64,000 bases of DNA, from NCBI GenBank assembly GCA_020445145.1, contig JAGRHC010000001.1:1-64000 (forward strand), read 5' to 3'. Shown here in pieces: positions 52,972 through 64,000 of this stretch (position 1 is the first letter of the stretch; each line of letters opens with the position of its first letter). Origin of the DNA: Alphaproteobacteria bacterium. GTDB lineage: Bacteria; Pseudomonadota; Alphaproteobacteria; Micavibrionales; Micavibrionaceae. The notes beneath the pieces were generated by a model. It was not told the origin of the DNA, did not search any database, and was given only the letters and a program-made list of their open reading frames with translations. The translations under genes and the position numbers were made by a program.

Positions 52972-53578
52972 TCCGGAAGAGGAGCAAAAAGGCGATTGTT
53001 ACGCAGATGGGGAGCGCTCGTTCATGGAATGGGGGCAGAGGCTTCGGCATCATCTTCTTTTGCCGGTTTTGAAATGTCTGGATCAGCAGCATGTGACGGC
53101 CAATCACCTGACGATTGTTTCGCTTGTGACCGGGCTGGCGGCGGCACTTTGTCTTGTGTTTTCGATTCCACTGGGCCTAGCTCTTTTACTTTTGCATGTT
53201 CTGGCGGACGGGATGGATGGGCCGCTCGCCCGCTATAGCGGCAGTGCATCTCATCAGGGGTCTTTTACCGACACGGCGGCGGATCAGGCTGTGATTGTCG
53301 CGATTATGATTGCGCTTGTGCATCTCAAGGCTGTTGATCCGGCGGCGGCGATTGTTTATGCGGTGGTTTATACCGTGGTTGTCGGATTTGCGATTGTGCG
53401 CAATAAGCTTGGCATTCCCTATTCGTGGCTGGTGCGTCCGCGTTTTGTGATTTATGGCTGGCTTGCGATAGAATTTTGGGTTTTTCCAGGCAGTTTAAAT
53501 ATGCTTATATGGGTGTGCAATTTGCTCTTGTTGGCAAAGGCGTTGACGGGGTTTTACAAGATCAGGCGGAAGATATGA
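52964..53578 (+). CDS. CDP-alcohol phosphatidyltransferase family protein
   Basis: This 204-aa membrane enzyme has the exact family motif D82-G-M-D85-G..A89-R90...G99...D103...D107. Five or six helices are predicted. It transfers a phosphatidyl group from a CDP-linked donor to an alcohol; the alcohol is unknown. It overlaps both neighbours, so the three lipid-related genes are translationally coupled. Confidence 0.92.
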   Translation: MSDPEEEQKGDCYADGERSFMEWGQRLRHHLLLPVLKCLDQQHVTANHLTIVSLVTGLAAALCLVFSIPLGLALLLLHVLADGMDGPLARYSGSASHQGSFTDTAADQAVIVAIMIALVHLKAVDPAAAIVYAVVYTVVVGFAIVRNKLGIPYSWLVRPRFVIYGWLAIEFWVFPGSLNMLIWVCNLLLLAKALTGFYKIRRKI

Positions 53579-53949
53579 AAGTTTTTGATTTCCAGCGCGT
53601 CGGTAATGCCTTCTTTTATTCGATGAAGGGGCTGAAAAAGGCCTTCCAGAATGAGACCGCGTGCCAGCAGGAATTGATTATGCTGTTTGTATTGACACCG
53701 GTGGCTTGTTTTATGGGTGTCAGCCTGGTTGAAAAAATCCTTTTGATTGCCAGTTTACTGCTTGTTTTAATTGTCGAGATTTTGAATACCGCGATTGAGG
53801 CCATTGTCGATATGGTCTCGCCGGAACCGCATCCTTTAGCCGAATATGCCAAGGATCTGGGAAGCGCTGCCGTTTTTCTGAGTTTGCTTCTCGGGGTCCT
53901 TGTCTGGGGCGGGATAGTGGGCTACAACTATTTTATTGTGAAAGGATAG
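53575..53949 (+). CDS. dgkA: Diacylglycerol kinase (DgkA type)
   Basis: This 124-aa protein has three membrane helices and the DgkA signature EILNTAIEAIVDMVSPEPHP followed by AKDLGSAAVFLS. It phosphorylates diacylglycerol (or a related lipid) at the inner membrane. The ATG at 53575 overlaps the preceding stop (ATGA). Confidence 0.93.
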   Translation: MKVFDFQRVGNAFFYSMKGLKKAFQNETACQQELIMLFVLTPVACFMGVSLVEKILLIASLLLVLIVEILNTAIEAIVDMVSPEPHPLAEYAKDLGSAAVFLSLLLGVLVWGGIVGYNYFIVKG

Positions 53950-53958
53950 AATACCACG

Positions 53959-55344
53959 ATGATCGCCATTGCTCCCTTCCTGTATCTGATTGCTGCCGTC
54001 TGTTTTATTCTGGCGCTGCGCGGCTTGTCTCACCCCGAGAGTGCGCAAAAGGGATTGAATTTCGGGATTGCCGGGATGGCGCTGGCTATTTTCACGACGC
54101 TGTTTGCGCCGCAGGTCGAGGGGTATTCCTATATTGTGCTCGGTATTGCTGCGGGCGGCGGGATTGGTGCGTTGATTGCCAAGAAGATTGAAATGACCGC
54201 CCTGCCCCAGTTGATGGCGGGTTTTCACTCGCTGGTCGGTCTGGCGGCGGTTTTTGTGGCGATGGCGGCGTTTTATAACCCGGAAGCATACGGAATTGGA
54301 ACGCATGGCGATATTCACACGGCGAGCCTGATTGAAATGTCGCTTGGTCTTGCGATCGGGGCTGTGACGTTTACGGGGTCTTTAATCGCGTTTGGAAAGC
54401 TGCAAGGCAAGATCTCGGGTAAGCCAATTATATTTGAAGGGCAGCATAAGCTGAACGCTATACTGGGCGCGGCGCTTTTCTTTATGATTATTATGTTGTG
54501 CGTAACCGGCAGTGCTTTCTGGCTCTGGATGATCGTTTTGATCGCGCTGGCGCTCGGGATTTTGATGATTATTCCGATTGGCGGGGCGGATATGCCTGTT
54601 ATCGTTTCTATGCTGAACTCTTACTCCGGGTGGGCGGCGGCCGGGATCGGGTTTACGCTGCACAATAATCTTTTGATTGTGACCGGGGCGCTTGTGGGCG
54701 CGAGCGGGGCCATTCTCTCCTATATCATGTGTAAGGGGATGAACCGTTCGTTTATCAATGTCATTCTTGGCGGTTTTGGCGGTGAGCAGGCTAGTGGCGG
54801 CGCTGATCTGGGTGACCGTACGGCGAAGACCGGCGCTGCGGACGATGCGGCGTGGATCATGAAGAATGCGGCCAAGGTCATTATTGTTCCCGGCTATGGG
54901 ATGGCGGTTGCACAGGCGCAGCACGCTCTTCGCGAGATGGCGGATATTCTTAAGAAAGAAGGCGTTGATGTGAAGTATGCCATACACCCGGTTGCCGGGC
55001 GGATGCCGGGGCATATGAATGTTCTTCTGGCGGAAGCGAATGTGCCTTATGATGAAGTTTTCGAAATGGAAGATATCAACCGCGAGTTTGCGCAGACCGA
55101 TGTGGTTTATGTGATCGGGGCGAACGACATTACAAACCCGGCGGCGAAGAGCGACCCCTCTTCCCCGATTTTCGGGATGCCGGTTCTGGATGTCGGTAAG
55201 GCGAAGACGGTTCTGTTTGTTAAACGCTCGATGGGATCGGGGTATGCCGGGGTGGATAATCCGCTCTTCTATCAGGACAACACCATGATGCTGCTCGGCG
55301 ATGCGAAGAAAATGACGGAAGATATCATCAAGGCGCTTGAGTAA
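53959..55344 (+). CDS. pntB: NAD(P) transhydrogenase beta subunit
   Basis: This 461-aa protein has about nine membrane helices in its first 260 residues and then the NADP(H) domain III with IVPGYGMAVAQAQHAL near residue 312 and VYVIGANDITNPAA near 390. It is complete. It lies 9 bp after dgkA, three genes away from pntAB. Confidence 0.96.
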   Translation: MIAIAPFLYLIAAVCFILALRGLSHPESAQKGLNFGIAGMALAIFTTLFAPQVEGYSYIVLGIAAGGGIGALIAKKIEMTALPQLMAGFHSLVGLAAVFVAMAAFYNPEAYGIGTHGDIHTASLIEMSLGLAIGAVTFTGSLIAFGKLQGKISGKPIIFEGQHKLNAILGAALFFMIIMLCVTGSAFWLWMIVLIALALGILMIIPIGGADMPVIVSMLNSYSGWAAAGIGFTLHNNLLIVTGALVGASGAILSYIMCKGMNRSFINVILGGFGGEQASGGADLGDRTAKTGAADDAAWIMKNAAKVIIVPGYGMAVAQAQHALREMADILKKEGVDVKYAIHPVAGRMPGHMNVLLAEANVPYDEVFEMEDINREFAQTDVVYVIGANDITNPAAKSDPSSPIFGMPVLDVGKAKTVLFVKRSMGSGYAGVDNPLFYQDNTMMLLGDAKKMTEDIIKALE

Positions 55345-55350
55345 GATTCT

Positions 55351-55821
55351 GTGCTTGGCTTTTCTCCCATACGCAGACGCGTTTTTGGTCGTCCCTTTTT
55401 ATTGGTATGTTTGGCTTTTTATTCGTTTGCCGTTGCTGTCGTTAACTTACCCTATCTGGTCTTAAACGATTTTTATTATTTCTCCGGGGACTCTTCTGGT
55501 TATTCGTTTGAGAGTAACCCTGAATGGTTTCTTATGTATTTTTCACTGGATGTTTTAAACTACGCAAACTGTGTTTTTCTCGTTTTTTTAGGATACCTTC
55601 TATTTAATTTAAAAAAGTCTTCATTTACTTTTGAATTTATAATTACTTTTATTTCTTTCATTCAGACTCTTATTATTTTTTCCTATGAATATGCCAATTT
55701 TCAGGCAATTGAAGATGGTTTTTTAGCTTCTGTTACCTACCTATATTTTTTTAACTTATTGGCCCAAATTTTCATACTTTTCTATGTCAGATATCTTGTG
55801 ACGTCAGATGTTCTAAAATAG
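55351..55821 (+). CDS. Small AT-rich integral membrane protein
   Basis: This 156-aa protein starts at GTG (55351), 6 bases after pntB. It has four hydrophobic helices (about 15-35, 65-85, 93-112, 125-147) and many Phe/Tyr. No family is recognised. Base composition is more AT-rich than its neighbours, suggesting later acquisition. Confidence 0.55.
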   Translation: MLGFSPIRRRVFGRPFLLVCLAFYSFAVAVVNLPYLVLNDFYYFSGDSSGYSFESNPEWFLMYFSLDVLNYANCVFLVFLGYLLFNLKKSSFTFEFIITFISFIQTLIIFSYEYANFQAIEDGFLASVTYLYFFNLLAQIFILFYVRYLVTSDVLK

Positions 55822-55874
55822 GTAGATTTTCACTTTCTTTAATTGCTATAATATTCTAGCAACACAATAAAATA

Positions 55875-56897
55875 GTGAACGGGTTTCTTTTGGATATTCA
55901 GCTTCAGACACCTCCTGACCTTGAGGAGCGATTTACGCAGCCGCCCGGCTGGCGGTGGCATTCGTTTGAACGTGTACCGGGGCGGCGCATTGTGTTTGGT
56001 TCTGTGTCTCCGCAAGACAGTATCCCGGATGCAACGGTCGTCTGTCTTGAAGGGGTCCGCGAGTTTTCAGCCAAATATTTTGAAACGGCGCGCTGGTGCC
56101 TTGATCATAATATGGCGTTCTGGGTTATGGACTGGGCGGGGCAAGGGATGTCTACGCGTTTTTTGGACAATCCGCAGAAAAGGCACTCGACCGGCTTTGG
56201 AGAAGACGTTGCTGATCTCCACTATTTCATTATGGAGTATATCAAGCATTCCAGCGTTCATCCAGACAAGGGCCGTATTCCGCTGGTGATGCTGGCGCAG
56301 TCGATGGGGGCGAACCCGGGATTGCGGTATTTGCACGATTATCCGGGTGTTTTCCGCTGCGCGGCGCTTAATGCGCCGATGACCGGCTTATTTGCGCTCA
56401 AGGATGTGCCTCCCCGACTTGGGCTGAGCGCAGCTTTTGCATTGAGCGGTGTTGCCGGAAAATCATATGCGTGGGGACAGGGCGATTGGGAAAATAAACA
56501 GCTCCCGGAAGATGAAATGGTGACGTCCGATCCTGTGCGCGGCGCTTTATTTAATCAGTGGCTTGAGGTCAACCCGGTTTTGAGATGTGGCGGTGTGACA
56601 AACAGGTGGATTTATGAAGCGCAGAAGTCTAACAATCTGCTTCATTCGTCAAATTTTGCACGTTCTATCGAGACGCCGTGTTTAATTGTCGTTACGGGTC
56701 ATGAACATCTGGTTGATAATGAGATGACCCGCAAGTTGGCAGCCTCTATGCCACATGCACAGATTCTTGAGCTACCGGATAGCTATCATGAGTCAATGCT
56801 TGAAACAGAGCGTATTCGCAATGCTTTTTGGGAGCCTACTTATGCGCTGATAAAAGAAACGGCTATTGACGATCCAGAGGCCTTGAAACCTTTTTAG
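55875..56897 (+). CDS. Alpha/beta hydrolase, lysophospholipase-like
   Basis: This 340-aa protein matches the Hydrolase_4/PldB-like group. The nucleophile elbow is AQSMG (Ser near residue 143), the acid is likely in GHEHLVDNE near 280, and the histidine in DSYHESMLETER near 302. FWVMDWAGQGMSTR is the family GxG.S segment. It probably cleaves lysophospholipids or similar esters. The GTG start is weakly supported. Confidence 0.82.
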   Translation: MNGFLLDIQLQTPPDLEERFTQPPGWRWHSFERVPGRRIVFGSVSPQDSIPDATVVCLEGVREFSAKYFETARWCLDHNMAFWVMDWAGQGMSTRFLDNPQKRHSTGFGEDVADLHYFIMEYIKHSSVHPDKGRIPLVMLAQSMGANPGLRYLHDYPGVFRCAALNAPMTGLFALKDVPPRLGLSAAFALSGVAGKSYAWGQGDWENKQLPEDEMVTSDPVRGALFNQWLEVNPVLRCGGVTNRWIYEAQKSNNLLHSSNFARSIETPCLIVVTGHEHLVDNEMTRKLAASMPHAQILELPDSYHESMLETERIRNAFWEPTYALIKETAIDDPEALKPF

Positions 56898-56943
56898 GAA
56901 CAAGGCAGAATGTTCACCACTGTAACGGGAGAAAGAAACGACC

Positions 56944-57180
56944 ATGCCTCATAATATGACCAGAGAACAAATTCGCTTGAGCGACCGCATTCTTTCTGCG
57001 CTGGAGTTGTCGCTGGAGCAGGACGATCTGAAGATTTCCGAGACACTCACGCGCGCTCTTGAAATGGCGATGACGCGAAATACGGGTGGCGGCGAATTTA
57101 TCGAGCGCCGCGATTATCCGCCTGAGATTGAAAATGCGATGAATCGTCTGTCTGACTTGCGCGATCAGGAACGCGGCTAA
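56944..57180 (+). CDS. Hypothetical small protein
   Basis: This 78-aa, charged, helical protein begins MPHNMTREQIRLSDRILSAL. A GGGAGAAAGAAACGACC ribosome region precedes it. It looks like a small cytoplasmic regulator or chaperone, but no family is recognised. It is followed by a terminator. Confidence 0.65.
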   Translation: MPHNMTREQIRLSDRILSALELSLEQDDLKISETLTRALEMAMTRNTGGGEFIERRDYPPEIENAMNRLSDLRDQERG

Positions 57181-57210
57181 ATTTTTTATGAATTCATATG
57201 TATATCAAAA

Positions 57211-57236
57211 AGAGCGGAGTATGGCTTCGCTTTTTT

Positions 57237-57238
<2 letters not shown>
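57211..57238 (+). terminator. Intrinsic terminator after the 78-aa gene (may also serve ligA)
   Basis: AGCGGAG and CTTCGCT pair around 5 nt, followed by T7 or more. It overlaps the ligA stop codon. On the minus strand a shorter T5 follows. Confidence 0.75.
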
Positions 57239-60164
<2,926 letters not shown>

Positions 60165-60167
60165 ATC

Positions 60168-61826
60168 TTAGGCCGCGTTTTCGAGGAGTTTTTCGGCGGC
60201 AGCTCTTGCTTCTTTAGTGATTGTGGCTCCGGCCAGCATACGCGCGATTTCCTCGCAGCGGGCTGTTCTGGTTTCCAGCGGCAGGATGGCGGTTTTTACG
60301 GCGCCGCCCTTTTCACTTTTCTCGACAATCCAGTGGGCGCTCGCGCGGGCGGCGATTTGGGGGGCGTGGGTGACGACGAGAACTTGCCGCCCTCTGGCCA
60401 GTCTGGCTAGGCGCTCGCCGACGGCGTCTGCGGTTGAACCGCCGATTCCGGTGTCGACCTCATCGAAAATGAAGCTGTGGACGCTGCCTTCCTGCGCGAT
60501 GATGACTTTGAGGGCGAGGATGAAGCGGGAGAGTTCGCCGCCCGAGGCGATTTTTTCAATCGGGCCGGGGTTGGCGCCGGGGTTGGTGGCGACAAGAAAA
60601 CGCACGCGCTCCGTTCCTTCCGGGCCCCACGCCGATTCGTCCAGAGGTGTGATTTGGGTAACGAATTTTGCGCGGTCGAGTTTGAGGGGCGGTAGTTCTG
60701 CCTGTACCAGTTCATCGAGTTTCTTTGCGGCCTTTTCGCGGGCGGTGCGAAGGATTTTGCTTTGTGCGATATAGGTGCTTCTTGCTTCTTCTACTTTAGC
60801 GGCAGCCTTTGTAAGGCCATCCCCGCCCTCCTCCAGCGATTCAAGCTGGGCCTTAATCTCGGCGTGCAGGCGCGGCAAATCTTCCATGCTGCACGAGAGT
60901 TTGCGGGCCAGCGCGCGGAGGCCAAACAAGCGTTCGTCGATACTTTCAAGATCGTGCGGATTGTCTTCGAGGCTGGAGGACAGCGATTCGATTTGTCCGG
61001 CGGACTCCTGCACTTCCAAAAGCGCGCGGTCCAGAGCTTCTAAAGCCGGATTTGCTGTTTCACCCATTTTTTCTGCTGCGCGGGACAGCGCAGCGTAAGC
61101 GCGGCGCAGCGGGTCATCTTCACCGTTCAGAGCCTGCCACGCGGTGCCCAGCGATTCCAGAATTTGTTCACGGTGCATCAGGCTTTCGCGCAATGCGGCA
61201 AGCTGCGCTTCCTCGCCCTCGACCGGGTTCCAGTGTTCGAGGTCTTCCTTAGCCGCGCGGAGCCAGTCTTCTTCGGCGCGTGCCTTGGCCGCGCCTACAC
61301 GCAAATCTTCGAGGTGCTTTTCCGTCTGTTTCCATGCGTCCCAAAGGGCTGGCAGGTTGTGCGTTGTTTTTGCGTATTCGTCCAGCATCGCGCGGTGGGT
61401 GGCCGGGTTCAGCAAGCCTTGTGCTTCGAACTGGCCGTGGATTTCAACGAGGCTGTCGCCTACTTTGCGCAGGTATGAGATGCTGACCGGCTGGTCATTG
61501 ATGTAAGCGCGGCTTTTGCCTTCGACACTTAAGACCCGGCGCAAGAGCAACTGGCCGCCCTCGTCTGCTTCTATGCCCCCTTCGGCCAGAGCCAGATAGA
61601 CAGGGTGACTTTCGGCAACTTCGAACGCGGCGGTGACGGATGCCTCTTCTGCGCCTTTGCGGACCAGAGTGCTATCGCCTCTGGCACCGAGGGCCAATCC
61701 GAGCGAGTCGAGGAGAATGGATTTTCCGGCTCCTGTTTCCCCTGTCAGGGCACAGAGGCCCTCCTTGAACTCGATGGCAAGGCGCTCGATCAGGACGACG
61801 TTTTGGATGATAAGGCTACGCAGCAT
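60168..61826 (-). CDS. recN: DNA repair protein RecN
   Basis: This 552-aa SMC-like ATPase has Walker A LTGETGAGKS near residue 30, a central coiled coil, the signature IASGGELSRFILALK near 428 and Walker B FIFDEVDTGIGG. It aids double-strand break repair. The ATG at 61826 is preferred to the TTG at 61838. No LexA-type box was seen in its short upstream region. Confidence 0.95.
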   Translation of the reverse strand: MLRSLIIQNVVLIERLAIEFKEGLCALTGETGAGKSILLDSLGLALGARGDSTLVRKGAEEASVTAAFEVAESHPVYLALAEGGIEADEGGQLLLRRVLSVEGKSRAYINDQPVSISYLRKVGDSLVEIHGQFEAQGLLNPATHRAMLDEYAKTTHNLPALWDAWKQTEKHLEDLRVGAAKARAEEDWLRAAKEDLEHWNPVEGEEAQLAALRESLMHREQILESLGTAWQALNGEDDPLRRAYAALSRAAEKMGETANPALEALDRALLEVQESAGQIESLSSSLEDNPHDLESIDERLFGLRALARKLSCSMEDLPRLHAEIKAQLESLEEGGDGLTKAAAKVEEARSTYIAQSKILRTAREKAAKKLDELVQAELPPLKLDRAKFVTQITPLDESAWGPEGTERVRFLVATNPGANPGPIEKIASGGELSRFILALKVIIAQEGSVHSFIFDEVDTGIGGSTADAVGERLARLARGRQVLVVTHAPQIAARASAHWIVEKSEKGGAVKTAILPLETRTARCEEIARMLAGATITKEARAAAEKLLENAA

Positions 61827-61942
61827 GCTTTTGGACAATTCTCTTGGACATTCGAGATATCGTGATTTTACCCTTCACGCGCGGCAAGATCACCAAGTTT
61901 TTAATGCCTTGGTTTTCTTTGCTTTTTTGGCTTACTTTCTTT

Positions 61943-62761
61943 CTAGTCCGGTTTCAGAAGCGAATCGAAGGTGCGGTTGATGATGCCGCGGTCGTCCATG
62001 AGCTTTTGTCGCTGGTCGGGGTCGAGCAGTTTGTAGCTCCTCTCATACCACTCGCTTCCAGGATAGTTATAGCCAAGAACGGCAGCAACTTGCAGCGCCT
62101 CTTGTCTCAGACCGAGCGTCATGTAAGCCTCGACAAGGCGGTGAAGTGCTTCGGGTGTGTGCGTCGTGGTCTGGAAGTTGATGACGACGTTGCGGAATCG
62201 GTTGATGGCGGCGTTGATCTGGCCGCGGTTTAAGTAATAACGCCCGACTTCCATTTCCTTGCCTGCCAGGTGGTCCATAGTCAGGTCACGCTTGAGCTCG
62301 GCGTCTCTTGCGTATTTGCTTTGCGGGAAGCGGTTAATCAGGGTATTCAGGGATTTGAGAGCCTCAATCGTCATTTCCTGATCGCGGCGGACGTCGGAAA
62401 TCTGTTCGTAGTAGCACATTGCCTTAAGATAATAGGCGTAATCGACATCCGGCGCACCGGGGTGGAGTTCGATATAGCGGTCCAGCGCTGTGATGGCGTC
62501 GTCATAGCGCTGGTCGAGATAGGAGGCGTAGGCACCCTGCAATTGCGCCTTCATGGAGTATTCGGAATATGGGTGCTGGCGCTCGACTTCTTCGAAATAT
62601 CTGGTGGCTTCGGCGTAATTCTCATCGCTCATGGCGGTGGAGGCTTTTTTGTAAAGCTCGTCGGCCGGAGCGGTTTCCTCCGGTTTATTGTCTTTTCCGC
62701 TCGCGCAGGCGGTCAGGGAAAGGATCAAACACAGTGACAGCAGGCTTTTCTTCAAAGACAT
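61943..62761 (-). CDS. bamD: Outer membrane assembly lipoprotein BamD
   Basis: This 272-aa protein has a lipoprotein signal with lipobox LTAC (Cys near 19), then five TPR-like repeats beginning DELYKKASTAMSDENYAEAT. It is the essential TPR part of the BAM complex. The ATG at 61761+1000 (62761) follows GAGG. It is followed by recN, a common alphaproteobacterial order. Confidence 0.95.
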   Translation of the reverse strand: MSLKKSLLSLCLILSLTACASGKDNKPEETAPADELYKKASTAMSDENYAEATRYFEEVERQHPYSEYSMKAQLQGAYASYLDQRYDDAITALDRYIELHPGAPDVDYAYYLKAMCYYEQISDVRRDQEMTIEALKSLNTLINRFPQSKYARDAELKRDLTMDHLAGKEMEVGRYYLNRGQINAAINRFRNVVINFQTTTHTPEALHRLVEAYMTLGLRQEALQVAAVLGYNYPGSEWYERSYKLLDPDQRQKLMDDRGIINRTFDSLLKPD

Positions 62762-62865
62762 CAAACGGCCTCTTTTGGTCGGGTGGAATTTTCCCCTTAT
62801 GCATAGCGTTCTTACGCGCAGATTGGAAGGGGGAGTTTGGTTTGATCCGAAAAGAAAAACCGTGT

Positions 62866-63768
62866 CTAGGCTGCGAAGGCAGGCTCGAGGCGGGTTTGGT
62901 CCTGAGTGGCGCTGTTTTCGTCGATGAAGGTCCAGTTTTCTTTGGATGCGAAGAGAGCATGCAAAATAGCGTTGTTCATCGCGTGCCCGGCTTTGAAACC
63001 GTCGTAACGGCCAAGGATCGGGGCACCGGCGAGGTAAAGGTCGCCAATCGCATCCAGAAGCTTATGACGGATAAACTCATCTTCGAAACGCAGGCCTTCG
63101 GGGTTCATGACCCCGTCGTCGCCAAGGACGATGGCGTTGCTCATCGAACCGCCCAGCGCGAGACCTTGCGTGCGTAGATACTCAACTTCGTTCAGAAAGC
63201 CGAAAGTGCGTGCTTGCGCTATATCATGACGGAAATTGCCGTTGACGAGGCTGGTCTCGAAAGCTTGTGAGCCAATACCGCCACGGTTAAAATCAATTTG
63301 TCCGGCGAAGGTGAAGGTTTCGGACGGCGCCAGTGTAACGCGCTTGCCGTCTTGTTCGACGCTGACTTCTTTCAGGACTTTCAGGACACGGCGCGGTGCG
63401 GCTTGCGCGGTGATGCCGGCAGCCTCGATGGCTTCGATGAAGGGCATGGCGCTGCCGTCCATGATCGGGACTTCCGGGCCGTCTATTTTGATGATCAGGT
63501 TGTCGATGCCGCAGCCACGCAAGGCCGACATCAGGTGTTCGATGGTTCCAACATTCGCACCGTCAACATTACCGACGACTGTGCAAAGCTTGGTGTCGAC
63601 GACATGGTCCCAAAGCGCAGGGATAACATTATCCCCTTCTGTCAGGTCGGTGCGAACAAAGGAAATCCCGGAGAAAACAGGGGCTGGCTCCAGCGTCATC
63701 GTGATATGACGTCCGCTGTGCAGGCCTACGCCGCTCATTGTCAGGGCTTTTGAAACCGTGTTTTGCAT
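62866..63768 (-). CDS. lpxC: UDP-3-O-acyl-N-acetylglucosamine deacetylase
   Basis: This 300-aa zinc enzyme makes the committed step of lipid A synthesis. The zinc ligands are in IEHLMSAL near residue 77 and HKLLDAIGDLYLAG near 237, with the active-site His in GHAMNNAIL near 264. The ATG at 63768 has AAGGAAGG upstream; the 16-codon extension to 63816 is not needed. bamD follows 104 bp downstream. Confidence 0.96.
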   Translation of the reverse strand: MQNTVSKALTMSGVGLHSGRHITMTLEPAPVFSGISFVRTDLTEGDNVIPALWDHVVDTKLCTVVGNVDGANVGTIEHLMSALRGCGIDNLIIKIDGPEVPIMDGSAMPFIEAIEAAGITAQAAPRRVLKVLKEVSVEQDGKRVTLAPSETFTFAGQIDFNRGGIGSQAFETSLVNGNFRHDIAQARTFGFLNEVEYLRTQGLALGGSMSNAIVLGDDGVMNPEGLRFEDEFIRHKLLDAIGDLYLAGAPILGRYDGFKAGHAMNNAILHALFASKENWTFIDENSATQDQTRLEPAFAA

Positions 63769-63903
63769 GGCTCGATTGCCTTCCTTTTCCGTATGATTAT
63801 TCAAGCGGGTGGACATATTCGGCTTTTACCGCAGGATGACTATATAAAATATGTGGCGCTGCATCAAATCACGCTTTGTTGCGTTTTGTTACAAAACCTC
63901 CAC

Positions 63904-63984
63904 CGTTTTACCCAGCGGGCGTTGCAACATCACTCGCGTACGTCATGTACGCTTCGCTCTGCTGCGCCTGCGCAGGTTAAAACG
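63904..63984. repeat. Palindromic repeat upstream of lpxC
   Basis: This 81-bp imperfect palindrome has CGTTTTACCCAGCG at the left and CGCAGGTTAAAACG at the right, with GCGTAC...GTACGC at the centre (63936-63952). It does not share sequence with the other repeats. The 63817-64000 gap holds nothing else recognisable. Confidence 0.6.
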
Positions 63985-64000
63985 TTGTTCGTTTTGCTCT

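Noticed and set aside
61827-61942. LexA-type box upstream of recN
   Set aside because: No GTTC-N7-GTTC or GAAC-N7-GAAC match was found in this gap, although recN is SOS-controlled in many bacteria.

Overview
The window comes from an alphaproteobacterium. Clade markers are the F1-ATPase zeta inhibitor (DUF1476 family), the long ~480-aa NADP isocitrate dehydrogenase, a PntAA/PntAB/PntB transhydrogenase, the 41-aa zinc-less L36, and a GTTC-N7-GTTC LexA-type box. Gene content would fit the Rhodospirillales/Micavibrio neighbourhood, but the genus cannot be fixed from the sequence alone. No rRNA, tRNA, CRISPR array, transposase or integrase was recognised.

Layout. (1) 1-8.7 kb is host chromosome: acnA (partial), a trans-sulfuration PLP enzyme behind a leader terminator, small secreted or hypothetical proteins, yggT, folD and icd. 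(2) 8.7-31.2 kb is a virus-derived block, nearly all on the minus strand. Its gene order follows the T7 late region: portal, scaffold, capsid, tail tubular A, tail tubular B, internal-protein-like, tailspike, small-terminase-like, large terminase, then a lysis group (holin-like, SleB-type hydrolase, GTA-type 3TM holin). It has no polymerase, replication gene, stand-alone repressor, integrase or large internal core proteins. Cargo genes sit between the structural genes: two toxin-antitoxin-like modules, a PilZ protein, an RTX protein with a type I secretion-like C terminus, and an OmpA-like protein with a frameshift. (3) At 31.17-31.34 kb a divergent promoter region holds a LexA-type box. It separates the viral block from a gene fusing a phage-repressor-type HTH to a complete orotate phosphoribosyltransferase. 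(4) 32.3-41.5 kb is host: nadK, purC, ATPase zeta subunit, bolA, grxD, and the elongasome genes split into mreD-mrdA-rodA (plus) and mreB-mreC (minus), which converge; then rpmJ. (5) 41.7-50.2 kb is a signalling and secretion cluster: a cNMP-binding EAL phosphodiesterase next to an operon of TolC, type I ABC exporter, HlyD and a CHASE2 adenylate cyclase. (6) 50.5-57.2 kb is a pnt operon with three lipid-related genes (metallophosphoesterase, CDP-alcohol phosphatidyltransferase, diacylglycerol kinase) inserted before pntB, followed by a membrane protein and a lysophospholipase-like hydrolase. (7) 57.2-64 kb holds ligA, a family 25 glycosyltransferase, recN, bamD and lpxC, with a palindromic repeat at the end.

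The most interesting reading is that the viral block could be a domesticated, SOS-linked particle locus of podovirus type (GTA-like or a defective prophage), facing a repressor-like HTH fused to a nucleotide-biosynthesis enzyme. The gene order, box and fusion are visible in the sequence; the functional link is inference.
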